Shown here piece after piece: positions 28,201 to 39,741 of a stretch of 64,000 nucleotides of DNA; position 1 is the first letter of the stretch; each line of letters begins with the position of its first letter. Source of the stretch: Orobanche coerulescens (Eukaryota; Streptophyta; Magnoliopsida; Lamiales; Orobanchaceae). The position numbers were made by a program, and so were the translations under genes. Location of the stretch: the NCBI GenBank assembly GCA_033398695.1, contig JAWKAU010000206.1:62001-126000 (forward strand). Direction: 5' to 3'. The notes under the pieces were generated by a model. It worked only from the letters and a program-made list of their open reading frames with translations. It made no database searches and was not told the origin of the DNA.

Positions 28201-31200
28201 TCATGAGGTTCCTAGAGGACAAAGCTCATGAAGTTCCTTCGGATTTGGATTAAAGGTTCATGAGGTTAATAGAGGACTAGGCTCATGAAATTCCATTGGA
28301 TTTACATTTAAGGTTCACGAGTTTCCTAGACAATTAGGCTCATGAAGTTCAATTGAATTTAGATTTAAGGTACATGAGGTTCCAATAGGACTAAGCTCAT
28401 GAAGTTCCTTTGAATTTAGATTACAGGTTCATGAGGTTCCTAGAGGACTAGGCTCATGTCGTTCATTTGAATTTCATTTAAGATTAATGAGCTTCCTAGC
28501 TGACTAGACTCATGAATTTCCTTTGGATTTGGATTAAAGGTTCATGAGGTTAGTATAGGAGTAGGCTCATGAAGTTCCTTTGGATTTGGATTTAAGGTTC
28601 ATGAGGTACCTAGAGGACTAGGCTCATGAAGTTCTACTGGATCTAGATAGGACTAGGCTCATGAAGTTCCATTGGATTTGGATTTGAGGTTCATGAGGTT
28701 CCTAGAGGACTAGGCTCATGAAGCTCTCTTGGATTTGGATTAAAGGTTCATGGAGTTGCTAGAGAACTAGGCTCATGAAGTTTCTTCAGATTTGGATTAA
28801 AGGTTGATGAGGTTCCTACAGGACAAAGCTCATGAAGTTCCTTCGGATTTGGATTAAAGGTTCATGAGGTTCCTAGAGTACTAGGCTCATGAAGTTCCTT
28901 TGGATTTGGATTTATGTTTCACGAAGATAGTAGAGGAATAGGCTCATGAAGTTCCTTAGGATTTATATTTAATATTCATGAGGTACCTAGAGGATTAGGC
29001 TCACGAAGTTCCATTAGATTTGGATTTAAGGTTTTTGAGGTCCCTAGAGGACTAGGCTCATGAAGTTCCATTGGATTTGGATTAAAGGTTCATGAGGTTC
29101 CTAGAGGACTATTCTCATGATTCCATTGGATTTGGATTTAAGGTTCATGAGGTTCCTAGAGGACTAGACTCATGGAGTACCTTTGGATTTGGATTTATGG
29201 TTCATGAGGTACCTAGAGGACTCTCATGAAGTTCCATTAGATTTAGATAGGACTAGGCTCATGAAGTACCATTGGATTTGGATTTAAGGTTCATGGGGTC
29301 CTAGAGGACTAGGCTCATGAAGTTCTCTTGGATTTGGATTAAAGGTTCATGGAGTTCCTAGAGAACTAGGCTCATGAAGTTTCTTCGGATTTGGATTAAA
29401 GGTTCAATAGGTTCCTCGAGGACTAGGCTCATGAAGTTCCTTCGGATTTAGATTACAGATTCATGAGGTTCCTAAAGGACCAGACTCATGTCGTTCCTTT
29501 GAATTTCATTTAAGATTCATGAGGTTCCTAGAGGACTAGACTCATGAAGTTCCTTTGGATTTGGATTAAAGGTTGATGAGGTTAGTAGAGGAGTAGGCTC
29601 ATGAAGTTCCTTTGGATTTGGATTTAAGATTCATGAGGTACCTAGAGGACTAGGCTCATTAAGTTCCATTGGATTTGGATTTAAGGTTTATGAGGTTCCT
29701 AGAGGACTAGGCTCATGAAGTTCCATTGGATTTGGATTAAAGGTTCATGAGGTTCCTAGAGGACTAGGCTCATGATTCCATTGGATTTGGATTTAAGGTT
29801 CATGAGGTTCCTAGAGGACTAGACTCATGAAGTTCCTTTGGATTTGGATTTAGGGTTCATGAGGTACCCAGAGGACTAGGCTCATGAAGTTCCATTGGAT
29901 TTGGATAGGACTATGATCATGAAGTTCCATTGGATTTGGATTTAAGGTTCATGAGGTTCCTAGAGGACTAGGTTCATGAAGTTCTCTTGGATTTGGATTA
30001 AAGGTTCATGGAGTTCCTAGAGAACTAAGCTCATGAAGTTTCTTCGGATTTGGATTAAAGGTTTATGAGGTTCCTAGAGGACTAAGCTCATGAAGTTCCT
30101 CCGGATTTGGATTAAAGGCTCATGAGGTTCATAGAGGACTAGACTCATAAAGTTCCTTTGGATATGTATTTAAGGTTCATGAGGTTCCTAGAGGATTAGG
30201 ATCATCATGAAGTTCCTTTGGATTTGGATTAAAGGTTCATGAGGTTCCAAGAGGACTAGGCTCATAGAGTTCCTTTGGATTTGGATTTTAGGTTCATGAG
30301 ATACCTTGAGGACTAGGCTCATGAAGTTCCATTGGTTTTGGATTTAAGGATTATGAGGTTCTTAGAGGACTAGGCTCATGAAGTTCCATTGCATTTGGAT
30401 TTAAGGTTCATGAGATTCCTAGAGGACTAGGCTCATGAAGTTCCTTTGGATTTGGATTTATGGTTCATGAAGATAGTAGAGGAATAGGCTCATGAAGTTC
30501 CTTAGGATTTATATTTAATATTCATGAGGTACCTAGAGGATTAGGCTCATGAAGTTCCATTGGATTTGGATTTAAGGTATTTGAGGTCCCTAGAGGACTA
30601 GGCTCATGAAGTTCCATTGGATTTGGATTAAAGGTTCATGAGGTTCCTAGAGGACTATGCTCATGATTGCATTGGATTTGGATTTAAGGTTCATGAGGTT
30701 CCTAGAGGACTAGACTCATGGAGTACATTTGGATTTGGATTTATGGTTCATGAGGTACCTAGAGGACTAGGCTCATGAAGTTCCATTGGATTTAGATAGG
30801 ACTAGGCTCATGAAGTTCCATTGGATTTGTATTTAAGGTTCATGAGGGTCCCAGAGGACTAGGCTCATAAAGTTCTCTCGGATTTAGATTAAAGGTTCAT
30901 GGAGTTCCTAGAGAACTAGACTCATGAAGTTTCTTCGTATTTGGATTAAAGGTTCATGAGGTTCCTAGAGGACTAGGCTCATGAAGTTCCTTCGGATTTA
31001 GATTACAGATTCATGAGGTTCCTAGAGGACCAGACTCATGTCGTTCCTTTGAATTTCATTTAAGATTCATGAGGTTCCTAGATTACTAGACTCATGAAGT
31101 TCCTTTGGATTTCGATTAAAGGTTGATGAGGTTAGTAGAGGAGTAGGCTCATGAAGTTCCTTTGGATTTGGATTTAAGATTCATGAGGTACCTAGAGGAC

Positions 31201-33774
31201 TAGGCTCATTAAGTTCCATTGGATTTGGATTAAAGGTTCATGAGGTTCCTAGAGGACTAGGCTCATGATTCCATTGGATTTGGATTTAAGGTTCATGAGG
31301 TTCCTAGAGGACTGGACTCATGAAGTTCCTTTGGATTTGGATTTAAGGTTCATGAGGTACCCAGAGGACTAGGATCATGAAGTTCAATTGGATTTGGATA
31401 GGACTATTATCATGAAGTTCTATTGGATTTGTATTTAAGGTTTATGAGGTTCCTAGAGGACTAGGCTCATGAAGTTCTCTTGGATTTGAATTAAAGGTTC
31501 ATGGAGTTCCTAGAGAACTTAGCTCATGAAGTTTCTTCGGATTTGGATTAAAGGTTTATGAGGTTCCTAGAGGACTAAGCTCATGAAGTTCCTTCGGATT
31601 TGGATTAAAGGTTTATGAGGTTCGTATAGGACTAGACTCATAAAGTTCCTTTGGATATGTATTTAAGGTTCATGAGGTTCCTAGAGGACTATGATCATCA
31701 TGAAGTTCCTTTGGATTTGGATTAAAGATTCATGAGGTTCCAAGAGGACTAGGTTCATAGAGTTCCTTTGGATTTGGATTTAAGGTTCATGAGGTACCTA
31801 GAGGACTAGGCTCATGAAGTTCTATTGGTTTTGGATTTAAGGATTATGAGGTTCTTAGAGGACTAGGCTCATGAAGTTCCATTGGATTTCGATTTATGGT
31901 TCATGAGGTTCCTAAGGACTGGGCTCATGAAGTTCCATTGGATTTGGATTTAAGGTTCATGAGGTTCCTAGAGGACTAGGCTCATGAAGTTCCATTGGAT
32001 TTGGATTTAAGGTTCATGAGGTTCCTAAAGGAATAAGCACATGAAGTTCCATTCGATTTGGATTTAAGTTTCATAAGTTTCTTAGAGGACTAGACTCAAG
32101 AAGTTCCTTTGAGTTTGGATTTAAGGTTCATGAGGTTCATAGAAAACTAGGCTCATGAAGTTCCATTGGATTTGAATTTAAGGTTTATGAGGTTCCTAGA
32201 GAACTAGGCTCATGAAGTTCTTTTGGATTTGGATTAAAGGTTCATGAGGTTCCTATAGGACTAGGCTCATGAAGTTCCTTTAGATTTGGATGTATGGTTA
32301 ATGAGGTTCCTATAGGACTAGGCTCATGAAGTTACCTTGGATTTGGATTTAAGGTTCATGAGGTATCTAGAGGACTAGGCTCATAAAGTTCCATTGGATT
32401 TGGATTAAAGGTTTATGAGGTTCCTAGAGGACTAGGCTCTTGAAGTTCCATTGAATTTGGATTCAAGTTTCATGAAGTTCCTAGAGGACTAAACTGATGA
32501 AGTTCCATTCGATTTGGATTTAAGGTTCATAAGGTTCTTAGAGGACTAGACTCAAGAAGTTTCTTTGAGTTTGGATTTAAGGTTTATGAGGTTCATAGTG
32601 GATTAGGCTCATGAAGTTTTTTTGGATTTGGATTAAAGGTTCATGGGGTTCCTAGTGGGTTAGGCTCATGAATTTCATTCAGATTTAGATTAAAGGGTTA
32701 CAAGGTTCCTTTAGGACTAGGATCATGAATTTTCATTGGATTTGGATTTAAGGTTTATGAGGTTTCAAGAGGACTAGGCTCATGATTCCATTGGATTTTG
32801 ATGTAAGGTACATGAGGTTCCTAGAGGACTAGGCTCATGAAGTTTCTTTGATTTGGATAAGGTTCATGAGGTTCCTAAAGGACTAGGCTCATGAAGATCC
32901 ATTCGATTCGGATTTAAGGTTCATGAGGTTCCTAGAGGACTAGGATCATGAAATTCCTTTGGATTTAGATTGAAGGTTCAAGAGGTTAATAGAGGACTAG
33001 GCTCATGAAATTCCATTGGATTTGCGTTTAAAGTTCACGAGGTTCCTAGACAATTAGGCTCATGAAGTTCAATTGAATTTAGATTTAAGGTACATGAGGT
33101 TCCTATAGGACTAAGGTCATGAAGTTCCTTCGAATTTAGATTACAGGTTCATGAGGTTCCTAGAGGACTAGGCTCATGTCGTTCATTTGAATTTCATTTA
33201 AGATTAATGAGGTTCCTAGCTGACTAGACTCATGAAGTTCCTTTGGATTTTGGATTAAAGGTTCATGAGGTTAGTATAGGAGTAGGCTCATGAAGTTCTT
33301 TTGGATTTGGATTTAAGGTTCATGAGGTACCTAGATGACTAGGCTCATGAAGTTCCATTGGATCTGGATAGGGCTAGGCTCATGAAGTTCCACTGGATTT
33401 GGATTTAAGGTTCATGAGGTTCCTAGAGGACTAGGCTTATGAAGTTCTCTTGAATTTGGATTAAAGGTTCACGGAGTTCCTAGAGAACTAGGCTCATGAA
33501 GTTTCTTCGGATTTAGATTAAAGGTTCATGAGGTTCCTAGAGGACAAGGCTGATGAAGTTTCTTCGGATTTGGATTAAAGGTTCATGAGGTTCCTAGAGG
33601 ACTAGGCTCATGAAGTTCCTTTGGATTTGAATTAAAGGTTCATGAGGTTCCTACAGGACTAGGCTCATAGAGTTCCTTTGGATTTGGATTTAAGTTTCAT
33701 GAGGTACCTAGAGGACTAGGCTCATGAAGTTCCATTGAATTTGGATTTAAGGTTTATGAGGTTCCTAGAGGACT
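22254..33774. repeat. HOR regime E: about 5220-bp higher-order repeat, 2.2 copies
   Basis: The landmark tttagattaaagg recurs at 22254, 27475 and 32694, giving units of 5221 and 5219 bp and a third partial unit cut by the retrotransposon. The order of variant monomers, including rare ones such as the form with agatagtagaggaatag, is the same in both units. Inside each unit a block of about 1.55 kb is itself duplicated (agatagtag at 23669 and 25217), so the 5.2-kb unit was assembled from smaller amplified blocks. Confidence 0.9.
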
Positions 33775-33779
33775 ATGCT

Positions 33780-36730
33780 TGAAACACCCCAACCCGACAA
33801 GGGTAGAAGCATCACATTATGGTGATATATCAAAGCATACATAATGAACATAGTGAACAGCGGAAGTCTTAAACATGAATAATCAAAAGGAGTTAAGTCG
33901 AAATGACTTAAACCAAAACATAAGTTCAATGAAAAGAAATACTCCAAAGGGATGAATAACAAATCATCCAAGTCTAAACAACGTCATAACAATAGCAAAA
34001 TAAATCTAAGATGACTAGGGTAAGGTGTCCACAAGCTCAACTCTCAACCCCAAAGCAACCCCAGCTCCAAGCTTAGATACCTGCCGCAGTAAAAGGAAAA
34101 TGCGGCTGAGCTTAAAAAGCCCAGTGAACAAACATATATAAACGAAACCAAAAGATAAGGAACGAACTTATAAAGTACGGTGCATTGGGAAAAGCATGAG
34201 GTATAAACAAATGGATATCAAAAGTAAGGAAAGGTCAGTAATCTACCACGAGCCCGAACACAAATCAAATCAATATCATAGTAACGATGGAGTAGCTAAC
34301 TCCCGAACATGTGAAAGACGTGTATTGCTCACAAGCATGAATCACCAAACATATCATATCATAATCATGTCATATCCAATCAAATACGAATCGAACCTAG
34401 GATGCATCCATACGCCCCCGAAAAAATCATATTGGCCATAACAAATATAAAGTGCACATATCATATCAAAATGAGATGGTGTGGAACATCACTCAACCAC
34501 ACTAGAGTCGTGCCATTGGTGCATCAATGACACGGCCATGTTACATTCATGGCTAGGAAACGAACTTGACTCGGGTATCAAATTGAAGGGTTCAAATGTC
34601 ATATCATATCAAAGTTCATATCAAAGGTTCATATCAAATGTTCATAAGTTCATAGCAAAGGTTCAAAGCATAGGTTCATAATCAAAGGTTTACAAATCTA
34701 ATGGAGCATAGCAAAGGCATAGATCAAATAAGAAAGCCAAAATGAGAAGGCTCAGATCAAAGGCATCATAATCAAAACTAATATCAAACCATTGTGAAAG
34801 AATCATGAGAAACCTTAAGGGATAAGGTCAGAATATCTGTACCTTATTTAAAGCAAGCAAAAGGAAATAAATGTCACACGAGATGGATCACTCCCGCTTC
34901 ACGGAACCTATACGAATTAAATACCAAGTATTACTTTAAGTTCAATTTGAATTAGGTTACTCATTTTAGTATACTTCTATAAATAGTAAGTTTCCATATT
35001 TAGAAGGTTTTCAGATTTAGAAGCATTAGTCATTAATAACCAAGGTTATCATTTAATCAATTTAAGGTATCAAACGTGACAATATTAATAGTTTAAGGTT
35101 CATAATGATAATTATATAAGTTTAGGGTTTATAGTTCAAATATTGTAAGATTAGGGTATAAAATATAAGTATCATAAAGTTACATGGATTCACAAGTTAA
35201 TCCCTTTAGTTTAGAAAATGATAAGTTCAACCCGTAAGTTTAATAATACACACATAACCCTTATTTAGCCTTTTAACCTTTTTATCAGCTTTTAACTATG
35301 AACAGGTCACAACTTGACGAATTTTTGAACCACAACAGAACTCTGAATTAAAATCCATAAAAATTCACACAGGTACTGACATGCCTTTAGAACCCACAGG
35401 AATTTTCTCCGAATTTATTATTTAGTTTAACCCCACATGAAAAATACTCAAAGTCAGACTATACAGAAAACCGACCTGCAGTTGTACCCAAAAAGTAATC
35501 GCCTCAACGGCCTACCAAAACATCCAGGAAAAATTCCCAAATATTCATGGTATTACTAATCATAAAGAATATACATACTGGAGAGTTTAATGGCCCAACT
35601 CACTATAGTGTTTGAATCAAATATCGACAAAGTGGACTAATTTCAGACTCTCGAATTTCAGATTAGACACTTAATAACACAAAAATCAAAAATACAACCA
35701 AATAACTCGAAATCACTCCAAACCAATTGAATCAGTTAGTAAACTCTTTAAACTTAGTTTTGGACTCAAGAAACCCAGAAAAAAACTTTGGTATCATCGA
35801 GATTCACCCTGCTAAATCCGACTCTAATATTTTGTAAACACAGTTTCGACATCTCGTCTCATAAAATTCAAAAATAGGACTAAATCAAACTCAAATACAT
35901 CCAAACTAATTGGAATACTTTACTAAGACCCTAAACTGAGTTTTAGAGCATAAATCCCGAATAAAACATTTATTAAACTCGTTGTGTGATACATACAAAT
36001 TCGACTATCAAAACTGTCCCAATCAAAACATCCACATAAACCCTAATTCTTTTTACCCTACGACATGATCAAATAAGAAAAGCAAGAGGAATTGAAAAAG
36101 GTTTGGATTTGTTACCCTTGTAGCGTGACACGAAGGAGAGACAAAACAAGATCGAATACCAGCCTACAAACAAGCCAAACACAAGCAAACTCCAACCGAA
36201 ACATAGACCACGATCAAGACACCCCTGCAGCCTTTTGATTTTGAACGAGAAAGAACCAAGAGAAGAGGGGTAGCAGCCGATGTATTTGTGTATGTATTTT
36301 TAAGGTTTTGCTTGTGTGTGTTATATGTATTTAACGTGTGATGAGAAGAGAGGAGGGAAACATGTGATGATAAGAGAGGAAAAATCAAGGAATGCCGTGA
36401 CATATGGGATTATGATATCTCATTCTTTATTTAGTTTCACTAATGGACTTGGGCTTGTTCATCTTTATGATCACTTGAAATCAACTCAATATACTCGGCC
36501 CAAAAGGAACATATTAGGCGTGTGATACCTAATACACATGTATATGTTTGTAACTTTTAATTATCGTAAGTCTTAAAGGTTAGTAAAGTTGTGAAATGTT
36601 CAAGCATTAGTATTTATAATGCTTAGGTTAAATATAATTAAATGTTTTAGGTTATTTAATCGTCTTCCAAAAGTTTCAAATTAGAGGGTATTTTAGGTAT
36701 TTAATAAGTTTAAAATTTTTGGGTATTACA
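33780..36730 (-). repeat. 3' LTR of the chromovirus (2951 bp)
   Basis: It begins tgaaacacccc and ends ggtattaca in plus-strand reading. It is aligned almost throughout by the second LTR (48155-49140 plus 60110-61904). By eye about 11 differences fall in the first 250 bases, many of them C/T or G/A. It holds no gene; the short open frames inside are not conserved proteins. Positions 35378-35550 (173 bp) are missing from the other LTR, so this copy is the more complete. Confidence 0.93.
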
Positions 36731-36745
36731 ATTCTTCCCCTCTAA
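36731..36745 (-). other. Polypurine tract (second-strand primer)
   Basis: Directly inside the 3' LTR, the minus strand reads AGAGGGGAAGAAT before the LTR's TG. This purine run is where RNase H would leave the primer for plus-strand DNA synthesis. Confidence 0.85.
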
Positions 36746-36750
36746 AAGAA

Positions 36751-36770
36751 AATTTTCGTCCTCGAAAATT
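36751..36770. other. Perfect palindrome next to the polypurine tract
   Basis: AATTTTCG and CGAAAATT are exact reverse complements around the loop TCCT. A TTCGAGGACGAAA-like sequence before the polypurine tract is common in plant gypsy elements, so this is likely a conserved 3' feature of the family rather than chance. Confidence 0.7.
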
Positions 36771-36800
36771 GAAATGAAAACGGAGTGAAGACATACCAGA

Positions 36801-37010
36801 CTATGTCAAGAAATGAAGATAACTGGTTCGTATCGATTCCTCGGTTTCCCAGGTAGCTTCACGCTCTGGGTGATTCTTCCAAAGAATTTTAACAAACGGA
36901 ATGACATTGTTTCTCATGACTCGATCTTGTCGATCCAAAATAGCTTCGGGTTCTTCTAGAAGAGACATATAAGGTTGAATCTGATCAAACGGATAAGATG
37001 CCACATGCAA
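36801..37010 (-). pseudogene. Chromodomain at the C-terminus of chromovirus Pol (fragment)
   Basis: The frame carries EEPEAILDRQDRVMRNNVIP followed by VKILWKNHPEREATWE and ends in YLHFLT with a natural stop. This is the C-terminal chromodomain of plant chromoviruses, which in the family is thought to steer integration to heterochromatin; insertion here in satellite fits. The piece is in the same frame as the integrase end (37020-37586) but separated from it by an in-frame TAG at 37017-37019. Confidence 0.88.
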
Positions 37011-37016
37011 AGGATG

Positions 37017-37586
37017 CTAATTGTATCCCCTCAGTAGAGATACATGGAAGACATTATGAACATGTGATAACTGAGGAGGTAGAGCTAAACGATAAGAAAC
37101 CTCCCCAATACGTCTAATGAATCGAGGACTAAGCTTCCCTTTGATCCCAAAACATTTCACAGCTCTGAACGGCGATACTTTCAAGAATACACGATCCCCA
37201 ACCTGAAACTCCAACTCACATCGACGCTTATCAGCATAACTCTTCTGTCGAGTGCGAGCCTCTTTCAGCTTCTCCTTGGCTATAGCCACTTTCTCAGTAG
37301 TGATCTCAATAAGTTTCGGCCCCTCGATCACACGTTCACCTACCTCATCCCAACAAATAGGTGCTCTACATTTCCTTCCATATAAAAGCTCATACGGTGC
37401 TGCCTTGATGCTAGCATGCCAACTATTATTATAAGCAAACTCCACCAAGCACAAGTATTCGTCCCAACTTCCCGTCCACTCCAAAGCACATGCCCTCAAC
37501 ATGTCTTCTAAAGTCTGAATGGTCCTTTTTGACTGACCATCTGTCTGTGGATGAAAAGCCGTGCTAAACTTAAGACGTGTACCCAT
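37017..37586 (-). pseudogene. Integrase core end and C-terminal domain (broken)
   Basis: The segment [13 protein letters not shown] is the conserved block that holds the third residue of the DDE triad of Ty3/gypsy integrases. Normally Glu follows this Ser; here the codon is AAA (Lys), giving [13 protein letters not shown]. The GPY/F-like domain follows (VGDRVFLKVSPFRAVKCFG, then LSPRFIRRIGEVSYRLALPP and HVHNVFHVSLLRGY). The upstream integrase half is in another frame, so a frameshift lies between 37587 and about 37690. The Glu-to-Lys change alone should abolish strand transfer. Confidence 0.9.
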
Positions 37587-37951
37587 GCTTTATGTAGGCC
37601 TTTCCAAAAACGAGAAGTAAACCGCGGATCTCTATCTGACACGATAGATGTTGGAGTACCATGAAGTCTAACAATCTCCTTTTGAAAAATTTACGCCAAT
37701 CTACTAACACGAAAATCCATACGAATAGGTAAGATATGGGCAGATTTGGTTAGACGATCGATGACTACCCAAATTGCATCATGTCTTTTCCGAGTAAGAG
37801 GCAAACTAGTAACAAAGTCCATGGAAATCTCATCCCACTTCCAAGTAGGGATATCTAACACTTGCAGCAAACCACTAGCCCTCTGATGTTCGATTTTGAC
37901 CTGCTGGCAAGTCATACATTTAGCAACATACAAGGCTACATCCTGTTTCAT
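37587..37951 (-). pseudogene. Integrase core, first two catalytic Asp blocks
   Basis: The frame gives CMTCQQVKIEHQRASGLLQ, the CC half of the integrase zinc finger, then WDEISMDFVTSLPL with the first catalytic Asp, then DAIWVVIDRLTKSAHILPIR. After RVSRLA the frame stops, and the next conserved block (SDRDPRF, second catalytic Asp, around 37620) is read in the frame of the following fragment. An in-frame TAG at 37961-37963 cuts this part from the HH half of the zinc finger upstream. Confidence 0.9.
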
Positions 37952-37960
37952 GCCGTTCCA

Positions 37961-38459
37961 CTAAAAGTGTTGCTTAAGATCCCTGTACATCTTGGTAGAA
38001 ATAGGATGGATAGTGAATGGGGAACTATGGGCCTCTGACAACACATCCTCACGCAAATCAGGATCATTAGGAAAACAAAGTCGATTTTTAAACCATACCA
38101 CAACAGAGTCACCTACCCTGAACTCAGACTGCTTACCCTCTTGAACATTCTGAACCACAGCCCAAAGCTCACCATCATCCTTTTGAGCTTCCTTAATCCG
38201 TAGTATAAGATTGGATTCTATCTTCATACTAGCCCAATATCCGTCATAACCTCGTACACAAAGTTCAACATCCAAAAGTTCTAAATCATGAAGAACCCTT
38301 GGCTCAATCTCTAAACTAGCAATCATACCAGACTTCCGGCTAAGCGCATCGGAAACAACATTCGCCTTGCCCGGATGGTATTGAATATTGGCATCATAAT
38401 CCTTAATGAGTTCCAACCACCTTTTTTGTCTCATGTTAAGTTCCTTCTGGGTGAAGATA
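37961..38459 (-). pseudogene. RNase H end and integrase HH zinc-finger half, 3' of the LINE insertion
   Basis: After the LINE the chromovirus reading resumes with YIFTQKELN and [20 protein letters not shown], then [12 protein letters not shown], the end of the Ty3-type RNase H with the catalytic Asp of SDALSR. A linker follows, and then the His pair of the integrase zinc finger ([11 protein letters not shown]). The frame ends in a TAG at 37961-37963, after KQHF and before WNGMKQD, a single-codon stop in an otherwise continuous frame. Confidence 0.88.
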
Positions 38460-38464
38460 TACTT

Positions 38465-39067
38465 TTTTTTGACTCATCAAGGTCAATATTATTAAAAAAA
38501 AAAAAAAAAACGAGAAACAGAAAAGAGTTACAAAGAGAGGGCCATCCTAGACAACAAAATAAAATCTCAAGCTAATCCCACAGGCGGGTAGTCAAGAGAA
38601 ATAGAGAGAAAAACACAAATGCAAAAGCAATCTATGAAAATAGAATAAAAGGACCTAAACCCCCATACCGGATGTATGGGGTTGCAACCATGAGCCTCGT
38701 TAAAACCCTATCGTAGAAAACCCAATGGGAAAAACCTACGATAGGGAAAAGAGTACCCGAGCGTTATCTTTGAGAAAACTAATGTCGGCTAAAATACATA
38801 GGAGACATATCCCTCAACAAGATCTCGGAGAGGCTCGGTGCTTCGCTAGACCACTCGTAAGAAACCAATCTTTTAGAAAGCGATGCCACCGCATTCCCTT
38901 CTCTATAGATATGAGAGACCACAAGTGCATGCCGTCAATAATACGCCAAATCCGCCTCAAATGATGCGGTAGATCCAGGAACAGTAGAACTACGATCCGA
39001 GAGAATGCTCACAACATAAGTAGAGTCGGACTCACCACAAATAATCCCAACCATGATAAAAGCAATC
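38465..39067 (-). other. LINE 3' untranslated region
   Basis: It lies between the RNase H stop and the 3' A tail and has no recognisable protein. In plus-strand reading a second run of 16 A lies at about 38495-38510, only 25-30 bp from the terminal T run. In the element's own sense strand this is therefore a T-run close to the tail. Confidence 0.6.
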
Positions 39068-39397
39068 TCAATAGCATGAATAGCCGACCAACTCGGCTTG
39101 GAAGGCAAAGAACCAATTCTTTGCGAGAGAGTGCCAAAACCCGGCCAGACGATTTATCTGATAAACAAGGCCAATAGCACCCAAGCACAGGCGGCCTTTA
39201 GCCATCCCATCGGTGTTAACTTTCATCCACCAATTGGGGGATACCATTTCACATAAATAGGGTAAAGCGGAGGTCTCGCGTGGCCGGCCACACCCAGAGC
39301 CCGAAGACGAACCGGATCGAAATAGAGTTATCCATGGTGCCCATGTCATAGTTATTACATTCTCGAGAAGAGACCAAACTATAGAACGAAGAGACAT
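39068..39397 (-). pseudogene. LINE C-terminal RNase H domain (fragment)
   Basis: The frame contains WMKVNTDGMAKG and, after a short gap, AFQAELVG. These are the first two acidic blocks of the RNase H domain that many plant L1 elements carry after reverse transcriptase (Asp in VNTDG, Glu in AEL). The frame stops at 39068, shortly after the second block. It is separated from the RT/zf-RVT part (39742 onward) by about 340 bp with broken frames. Confidence 0.78.
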
Positions 39398-39741
39398 GAT
39401 AGAAAATTTAGCATCATTATATAAAACCTCACAGCGAATATGCCGAGATAGCCTGAGACGGCACTAATAATAGTGAATCTCCAGAGTAGAGATCTGTGAC
39501 TAAATCGATATCCATAGCTCGAATGATGAAGTGCCCGAACCCGGATTCAATTCTAAAGAGTTTAAGAAGCCCCGCTCAATATAGTCCTTAATCCGGATAA
39601 CAACACACTCGGTGAAAATATGGTCAATCGATTCACGGCAGAGAGACGAAAAGGCAAACCGAAGGACCAATGAAACCCCTTAAACGAAGAAGATCAAAAG
39701 CAGGCTGTTGTGAATAGCCTTCCGCATCGTGAGAGAACGAT

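Larger units (their letters stand above)
1..33779. repeat. 57-bp satellite array, uninterrupted for 33.8 kb
   Basis: The whole stretch is head-to-tail copies of an AT-rich monomer of about 57 bp, recognisable by the recurring blocks catgaggttcctagagga, ctaggctcatgaagttcc and ggatttggatttaagg. Variant monomers are common: a short 35-bp form, forms with gattcc replacing gaagttcc, forms with atgtcgttc, and a form with catcatgaag. The consensus monomer has a stop in all six frames and its length is a multiple of three, so the array is closed to translation. The last five bases (33775-33779, atgct) are the target duplication of the retrotransposon that splits the array; satellite resumes at 61910. 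Function is unknown. Arrays of this kind are usual in plant centromeres, pericentromeres and subtelomeric knobs, and which applies cannot be told from sequence. Confidence 0.97.

Noticed and set aside
1..33774. CRISPR-like array of direct repeats
   Set aside because: There are no unique spacers; the repeats are contiguous tandem monomers with HOR structure, in a eukaryotic context.
36164..36525. Small open frames in both LTRs (also at 61377-61699)
   Set aside because: Both LTR copies carry similar ones only because the LTRs are copies of each other; they are not conserved proteins and change length between copies.
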